From the NCBI GenBank assembly GCA_002367255.1, contig DFBD01000139.1, positions 1-7,601 on the forward strand: DNA of 7,601 nucleotides, read 5' to 3'. Shown in pieces: positions 3,674-7,601 of the stretch. Within the stretch, counting starts at the first letter, position 1. Each line of letters starts with the position of its first letter. A program made the translations under genes and the position numbers. The notes below the pieces were generated by a model. The model saw only the letters and a list, made by a program, of their open reading frames with translations. It was not told the DNA's origin and searched no databases. This stretch comes from Rhodobacterales bacterium UBA3089. GTDB lineage: Bacteria; Pseudomonadota; Alphaproteobacteria; Rhodobacterales; Rhodobacteraceae.

Positions 3674-6151
3674 CTACTTCTTCCGGGGTTTCACCCGACG
3701 GGTCGGCTCTGCCACCGTCGGGTCCTCGGGCCACGGGTGTTTTGGATAGCGCCCACGCATATCTTTTCGCACATCAGCGTAGGAATTCGCCCAAAACCCC
3801 GGCAAATCTGCCGTGGTTTGCACGGGACGCTGTGCTGGTGATAAAAGTTCTATTAACACAGGTAATCTATCCGGGCCGACCACCGGATGTTCGTTTAGTC
3901 CAAACATTTCCTGCAATCGCACAGCAACCGAGGGCTGCTCCCCTCCATAATCCACTGCCAATCGCGTACCCGTAGGCGCCACTATCGCAGCGGGGGCCAG
4001 CCGGTCCAGCATCTGCATCGCATCCCAGTCCAGCATGCTTTTCAGCGCGGCCAGCGCATCAACCTTTTTCATCGCTTCGGCGCGCCGAACCCCGCCAAGA
4101 AACGGTTGCAGCCAAACCTCCAGCTCATCGATTAAACCGCTGTCAGACATGTCCGGCATCTCCGCCCCGCGCGCTCGCAACCATTCGACACGCGCCCTAA
4201 GTAGACGCGCGGCTTTGCTCCAGTCCAGCGCCCCTAGGCCCAATTCTCGAACGCCTTCAATCATCGCGCCTGCAACGATCGCGTCGGGCGCATCCTTCCA
4301 GTGCCGGTCCTCCAGCATCAAAGCGCCGAGCATGACACGTTGGCGCACGTTGACAGCCCGGTCTCGGCGCGACCATTCACAGACGTTAACCTCACGCACC
4401 TCGTGCAGGTCCCGCATTTCCGCCTCCGAAACCACAGCGCCCAGCCGCAATCGCGCCTCGCGCAGGCCTCCGTCAAGGTCCACCGCCACCAGCATCCGCG
4501 CCTTCGCCAGTGCGTCGCCCGCGTCCACAATCGCGCCCTTGCCACCAGACAAAAGAAACCGCCCCTCGTCGCCCTTGCGGCGCAGTGCGACCCGGTCGGG
4601 GTAGGCCAGTGACAGCAGCGCCCCGGCAGAAAGCCCCGGCCCGCCCGTGTCCGGCACCAGCCTTTCAAGCCGTTTGGCCTCAGCTTTAATCGCAGAAATC
4701 GCCCCGCGATCTGCACGGTGCGGTCTTTCTCGATCAAACTTCGATGGATCGTTAACTGCCTCTAATCGCAGCGCAATATCTGCCGCGCGCCCGCTAACCG
4801 GATCACGCTCCGCAATCAACGCCGCCAAAGTCGCCGCCAGCCGTTTCGCCCCATGCTCCGCTCCAATCACCAGCATATGCCCCAACCGGGGATGCATCGG
4901 CAGCCCCGCCAAAACCTTGCCATGCGCCGTGATCCGCCCTGCCTTTAGCGCCCCCAGAGACGTCAACAACCCTTGTGCCTCGGCAAATGCCCGCTCCGGT
5001 GGTTGGGTCAGAAACGCCATACCCGCAGGCCTATCCGACCCCCAAACAGCCAATTCCAGCACCAGCCCGGCAAGGTCCGTAGATTCGATCTCTGCCGGTG
5101 GGAACAGGGCCATCCCGCCCTCCTCACCCTTGGTCCACATACGATAACAAACACCCGCCTCCACGCGCCCTGCACGGCCACGGCGCTGCTCGGCCTCGGC
5201 CTTGGTCACGCGTTCGGTCACCAGCCGGGACATCCCCGAGCCCGCGTCGAACCGCGCCCGCCGTGCGCGCCCGCAATCAACAACCGTCCGGATATCGGGA
5301 ATGGTTAACGAGGTCTCCGCAATCGCTGTCGCCAGCACGATTTTCCGCCCCGAGGCCAGCAGGGTCAATACCGCACGTTGCTGTGCAAACGGCAACCCAC
5401 CGAACAGCGGCATAACTTTGCAATCCTTGGAAAGGTTCAACTTCGCCTCAACCCGCCGGATTTCCCCCGCCCCTGGCAGAAAGACCAACACGCCGCCGTC
5501 CGTTTCTGCAACCGCCTGCGCTATCAGCCCAGCCGCCACATCTTCAAACCTCGGCCCCCGGCGGTTTGGCTGCACCCAAGGTTGATCGAGCCAGCGTGTC
5601 TCCACCGGAAAGCTGCGTCCTGTCGAGGTCACCATAGGCGCATTGCCCATCAACGCTGCCACCGGACCCGCATCCAAAGTTGCGGACATCACCAGTAAGT
5701 TCAGATCATCACGCAACACAGAGCGCACTTCCAAACACAGCGCCAACCCCAAATCCGCGTTCAATGACCGTTCATGAAATTCGTCAAAAATCACGCATGA
5801 GACACCGGATAGTTCCGGATCTCGTTGAAGTATCCGCGTCAATATCCCCTCGGTCACCACCTCGATTCGCGTATTTGGCCCAACGCGGCTCTCGCCCTTG
5901 ATCCGGTAACCGACGGATTCCCCAACCTTTTCGCCCAACTGCTGCGCCAGTCGTTCCGCCGCCGCCCTAGCCGCCACACGACGCGGTTCCAGCATCATGA
6001 TCCGGCCCGTGAATAACCCGTTTTCCAACAGGAACAGCGGCACGCGCGTCGTCTTACCCGCCCCCGGCGGGGCTTGCAAAACCGCCATCCCATGCCCGCG
6101 CATAGCCTCTAATAGTTGTGGTAAAACCGCCTCGACAGGCAATGCCGTCAT
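3674..6151 (-). CDS. hrpB: ATP-dependent RNA helicase HrpB
   Basis: An 825-residue DEAH-type helicase of the HrpB family, close to the usual length. Motifs in order: Walker A GAGKTT (30-35), Ia-like LEPRRVAAR (54-62), motif II DEFH (123-126), motif III SAT (156-158), VLVFLPGAGEIRR (221-233), motif V TAIAETSLTIPDIRTVVDCG (275-294) and motif VI QRRGRAGR (322-329). A helical helicase-associated region follows, and an HrpB-specific C-terminal region ends in a basic tail (RRVKPRKK). HrpB is a cytoplasmic helicase found in many proteobacteria; its RNA substrate is poorly defined. The ATG has GAGGGA six bases upstream. Only 19 bases separate it from the DUF3108 gene upstream, so the two are probably cotranscribed. 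Its 3' end meets cytochrome b561 tail to tail with no room for a terminator. The frame is intact. Confidence 0.95.
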   Translation of the reverse strand: MTALPVEAVLPQLLEAMRGHGMAVLQAPPGAGKTTRVPLFLLENGLFTGRIMMLEPRRVAARAAAERLAQQLGEKVGESVGYRIKGESRVGPNTRIEVVTEGILTRILQRDPELSGVSCVIFDEFHERSLNADLGLALCLEVRSVLRDDLNLLVMSATLDAGPVAALMGNAPMVTSTGRSFPVETRWLDQPWVQPNRRGPRFEDVAAGLIAQAVAETDGGVLVFLPGAGEIRRVEAKLNLSKDCKVMPLFGGLPFAQQRAVLTLLASGRKIVLATAIAETSLTIPDIRTVVDCGRARRARFDAGSGMSRLVTERVTKAEAEQRRGRAGRVEAGVCYRMWTKGEEGGMALFPPAEIESTDLAGLVLELAVWGSDRPAGMAFLTQPPERAFAEAQGLLTSLGALKAGRITAHGKVLAGLPMHPRLGHMLVIGAEHGAKRLAATLAALIAERDPVSGRAADIALRLEAVNDPSKFDRERPHRADRGAISAIKAEAKRLERLVPDTGGPGLSAGALLSLAYPDRVALRRKGDEGRFLLSGGKGAIVDAGDALAKARMLVAVDLDGGLREARLRLGAVVSEAEMRDLHEVREVNVCEWSRRDRAVNVRQRVMLGALMLEDRHWKDAPDAIVAGAMIEGVRELGLGALDWSKAARLLRARVEWLRARGAEMPDMSDSGLIDELEVWLQPFLGGVRRAEAMKKVDALAALKSMLDWDAMQMLDRLAPAAIVAPTGTRLAVDYGGEQPSVAVRLQEMFGLNEHPVVGPDRLPVLIELLSPAQRPVQTTADLPGFWANSYADVRKDMRGRYPKHPWPEDPTVAEPTRRVKPRKK

Positions 6152-6170
6152 ATTCGTCCCTCGCAGGCGG

Positions 6171-6875
6171 TCAGCGTGCCCTGATCGCCAAAGTCCCGAT
6201 ACTGGTATGCGCCTCGAATTTTCGAATCCGCATTAAACCATTGTTATCAGGCTTAAATACAAGTGCAGACAAAGCAATGCCACCCTTTCCACCATCACCC
6301 GTATAAGAAATACTGCATTCCACCCGCCCGTCATTAAGCCGCTTGATATTCGTAAATTCGACTTTACTGCGGTTGCGCCCGTCGAATAGCTCCACCTCGC
6401 CGGAACAAACCTTCGCCGCGCTAACCGGACGCAACAAGAAGTACATCAAAGTCATCGGATCAACCGTATGACGATAGGTGGTAACCTCGGCGGGTACGTT
6501 TCTAACCGGATCAAAAGTCACGCTAGACACCCGATCCCCGCTGAGCAAAATTTCAAGCGTCGAAACCTTGCCCTTTTCATCACTGATCGAGGTATGCCGA
6601 ACCGGCACAAGCACCCCGCCAGCACCAATCCGCCCCGTCGCGGTTTGTTCATAGCGCAGATCATAAACCGCCCCGACAAGGCCCGTCGTATAAAGTATCG
6701 TTGCTACCGAATAACTTTTGCCGTCGTTATTCGCGGCAACCTGCATTTCACCGATCTTGGCCACGCCCAATCGGACATCAAAACGATAATCGAAGCTCTC
6801 GGCCAAGGGTGCCGTTGGAATAAAAGCGGCGAAAATTGCCGCGCAGAAGGATATATAAATAATCTTAATCATCAT
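6171..6875 (-). CDS. DUF3108 exported protein
   Basis: A 234-residue protein with an N-terminal signal peptide (MMIKIIYISFCAAIFAAF..PLA, likely cleaved after residue 25, PLA-ES). The mature part is rich in beta strands (FDYRFDVRLGVAKIGEMQVA, ATILYTTGLVGAVYDLRYEQ, DPMTLMYFLLRP, CSGEVELFDGRNRSKVEF) and ends TSIGTLAIRAR. The opening Y.f.V...G...G and the later DP.T..YFLLRP and vfDGrnR patterns are those of DUF3108, periplasmic proteins of unknown function. The frame extends upstream to 7016, but a strong promoter at 6905-6932 and the signal peptide place the start at 6875 (or the next codon, 6872), with a weak GGAA ribosome site. It is likely the first gene of an operon with hrpB. No catalytic residues are recognisable. 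Confidence 0.85.
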   Translation of the reverse strand: MMIKIIYISFCAAIFAAFIPTAPLAESFDYRFDVRLGVAKIGEMQVAANNDGKSYSVATILYTTGLVGAVYDLRYEQTATGRIGAGGVLVPVRHTSISDEKGKVSTLEILLSGDRVSSVTFDPVRNVPAEVTTYRHTVDPMTLMYFLLRPVSAAKVCSGEVELFDGRNRSKVEFTNIKRLNDGRVECSISYTGDGGKGGIALSALVFKPDNNGLMRIRKFEAHTSIGTLAIRAR

Positions 6876-6904
6876 TTTTCCGGTTGGATGTTTCACAATC
6901 CCCG

Positions 6905-6932
6905 AATATATGCCAAGATTGCCCCCTATCAA
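6905..6932 (-). promoter_or_regulatory. Promoter of DUF3108-hrpB operon
   Basis: On the minus strand TTGATA (6932-6927) and TATATT (6910-6905) are spaced by 16 bases, each one mismatch from the sigma-70 consensus. Initiation near 6897 gives a leader of about 22 bases before the ATG at 6875. This decides against the longer frame beginning at 7016. Confidence 0.6.
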
Positions 6933-7054
6933 AGGGCAACATTTCATGATGCGCTTAATTTCGCCGTGAAGGGGTTGCTTGCCTTGGGTTTGCGCATAAA
7001 TGCCCCCGCACAGCAACTTCTGGTGCTGTTTGCAAAATAACCGCGCCGAATCCC

Positions 7055-7081
7055 TTGACCCCCGCGCCTGTCCGGCATAAA
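7055..7081 (+). promoter_or_regulatory. Probable rpmB promoter
   Basis: TTGACC (7055-7060) is followed after 15 bases by CATAAA (7076-7081), a slightly short but otherwise good sigma-70 promoter. The leader to the rpmB ATG would be about 50 bases. It contains the palindrome GAAGCGCTTC at 7082-7091, at the expected start site. The 180 bases between the two divergent promoters of rpmB and the DUF3108 gene hold nothing else recognisable. Confidence 0.5.
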
Positions 7082-7139
7082 GAAGCGCTTCGAATTCCGG
7101 TGCCCCGAACGGGTGGACCCCATATAAAAGGACATCAAC

Positions 7140-7427
7140 ATGTCTCGTGTTTGTGAACTAACTGGCAAAGGCGTTATGACTGGCAACAATGTCAGCCACG
7201 CTAAAAATAGAACTCGTCGGCGTTTCTTGCCGAATCTGAATGACGTGACCCTTGCTTCCGAAGTATTGGGCCGCTCGTTCAAATTCCGTATCGCTGCTTC
7301 GACTTTGCGTACTGTCGATCACCGTGGTGGTCTGGACGCATTCATGGCTAAAGCAAAAGATTCCGATCTTTCGGCTACTGCTTTGAAAGTCAAAAAAGAC
7401 ATCGAAAAAGCACAGGCTCCTGCCTAA
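7140..7427 (+). CDS. rpmB: 50S ribosomal protein L28
   Basis: A 95-residue L28 protein of the large ribosomal subunit. The N-terminus [20 protein letters not shown], with the basic [12 protein letters not shown] segment (about residues 22-33), is the family signature. The later [18 protein letters not shown] and a longer lysine/alanine tail are typical of alphaproteobacteria, whose L28 exceeds the 78 residues of E. coli. AAAGGA (7127-7132) lies seven bases before the ATG. The gene is monocistronic: its own promoter lies upstream and an intrinsic terminator starts 24 bases after the stop. Its codon use is less GC-biased than hrpB (many CGT, ACT and GCT codons), as expected of a highly expressed gene. 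Confidence 0.97.
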   Translation: MSRVCELTGKGVMTGNNVSHAKNRTRRRFLPNLNDVTLASEVLGRSFKFRIAASTLRTVDHRGGLDAFMAKAKDSDLSATALKVKKDIEKAQAPA

Positions 7428-7450
7428 TAGCTGCTTTATCGTAACGGTTT

Positions 7451-7489
7451 GCGGCCCTGTCAGAAAAATCTGGCGGGGCCGCTTCGTTT
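7451..7489 (+). terminator. Intrinsic terminator of rpmB
   Basis: A 14-bp stem (7451-7464 with 7469-7482) starts with seven perfect pairs, GCGGCCC/GGGCCGC, contains two wobbles and is closed by an AAAA loop. TTCGTTT follows. The T-tract is interrupted but the stem is strong and correctly placed. Confidence 0.8.
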
Positions 7490-7530
7490 CGCCACGTGCA
7501 ACCCACCAAATTATTGCATATGTTATGTGA

Positions 7531-7601
7531 ATGAGCATTCGACACCTGATAATTGCCTTTCTGATTGCGATCGGCCTGACTTCCAGCGCAACCAGTGCTG
7601 C
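7531..7601 (+). CDS. Exported protein, N-terminus only
   Basis: The first 23 codons are visible: MSIRHLIIAFLIAIGLTSSA then TSA. This is a classic signal peptide, with a positively charged start, a hydrophobic core and small residues suited to signal peptidase I near the window edge. The mature protein lies outside the window, so the function is unknown. No Shine-Dalgarno precedes the ATG. A TATGTT hexamer at 7519-7524 would place a transcription start at or near the ATG, so the mRNA may be leaderless. It is separated from rpmB by the terminator and is probably an independent unit. Confidence 0.65.
   Translation, partial: MSIRHLIIAFLIAIGLTSSATSA

Noticed and set aside
3742..6236. Many long plus-strand frames opposite hrpB
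   Set aside because: They are rich in Arg, Pro, Ser and Ala, as expected of the reverse of a GC-rich gene, and lack ribosome sites. hrpB has all helicase motifs in its frame.
6876..7016. N-terminal extension of the DUF3108 protein to 7016
   Set aside because: It would cross the predicted promoter at 6905-6932 and bury the signal peptide; the start at 6875 is better.
1..7601. CRISPR array or riboswitch
   Set aside because: No regularly spaced repeats of array length were seen, and none of the intergenic leaders shows a riboswitch structure I recognise.

Overview
The window looks like alphaproteobacterial chromosome, most likely Rhodobacteraceae (Roseobacter-like). The basis is the 95-residue form of ribosomal protein L28, a DUF3108 protein beside an HrpB helicase, a cytochrome b561 and GC-rich core genes. 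This is judged by eye, without any search.

Two halves differ sharply. The left part (1 to about 2981) is the decayed edge of a genomic island. It starts with a very AT-rich stretch (1-309) holding the N-terminal part of an unidentified gene that runs off the left edge. At 310-358 lies the 3' part of a tRNA-Arg(CCG) gene without its 5' half, the usual signature of an attachment site left by a tRNA-targeting integrase. Three CGCAAC repeats, a lone membrane-protein gene (519-1112) and a strong hairpin follow. After these come two minus-strand fragments resembling the C-terminal and the N-terminal/core-binding parts of a tyrosine recombinase (1282-1439 and 2401-2688). They are in the order expected of one gene. 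They are separated by a truncated IS3-family element (about 1440-2400, IS407-like), and a second IS3-family remnant (about 2689-2981) is fused to the N-terminal side.

The most unusual signal sits inside the IS407-like remnant. Three extra segments of 39-41 bp interrupt otherwise well-conserved transposase reading frames. All three fold the same way: a 3-bp outer stem, a 4x4 internal loop with GRCA on the left and GAGA on the right, then an inner stem opening with GG and closing with CC. The stem sequences differ between copies while pairing is kept. This looks like a family of short structured insertion elements.

The right part (about 2982-7601) is ordinary core genome. Cytochrome b561 (3182-3673, +) converges on hrpB (3674-6151, -) with stop codons that touch. 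hrpB lies 19 bp behind a DUF3108 exported protein (6171-6875, -) with a good promoter, probably as one operon. Divergent from it is rpmB (7140-7427, +) with its own promoter and terminator. The start of a gene for an exported protein (7531 onward) runs off the right edge.
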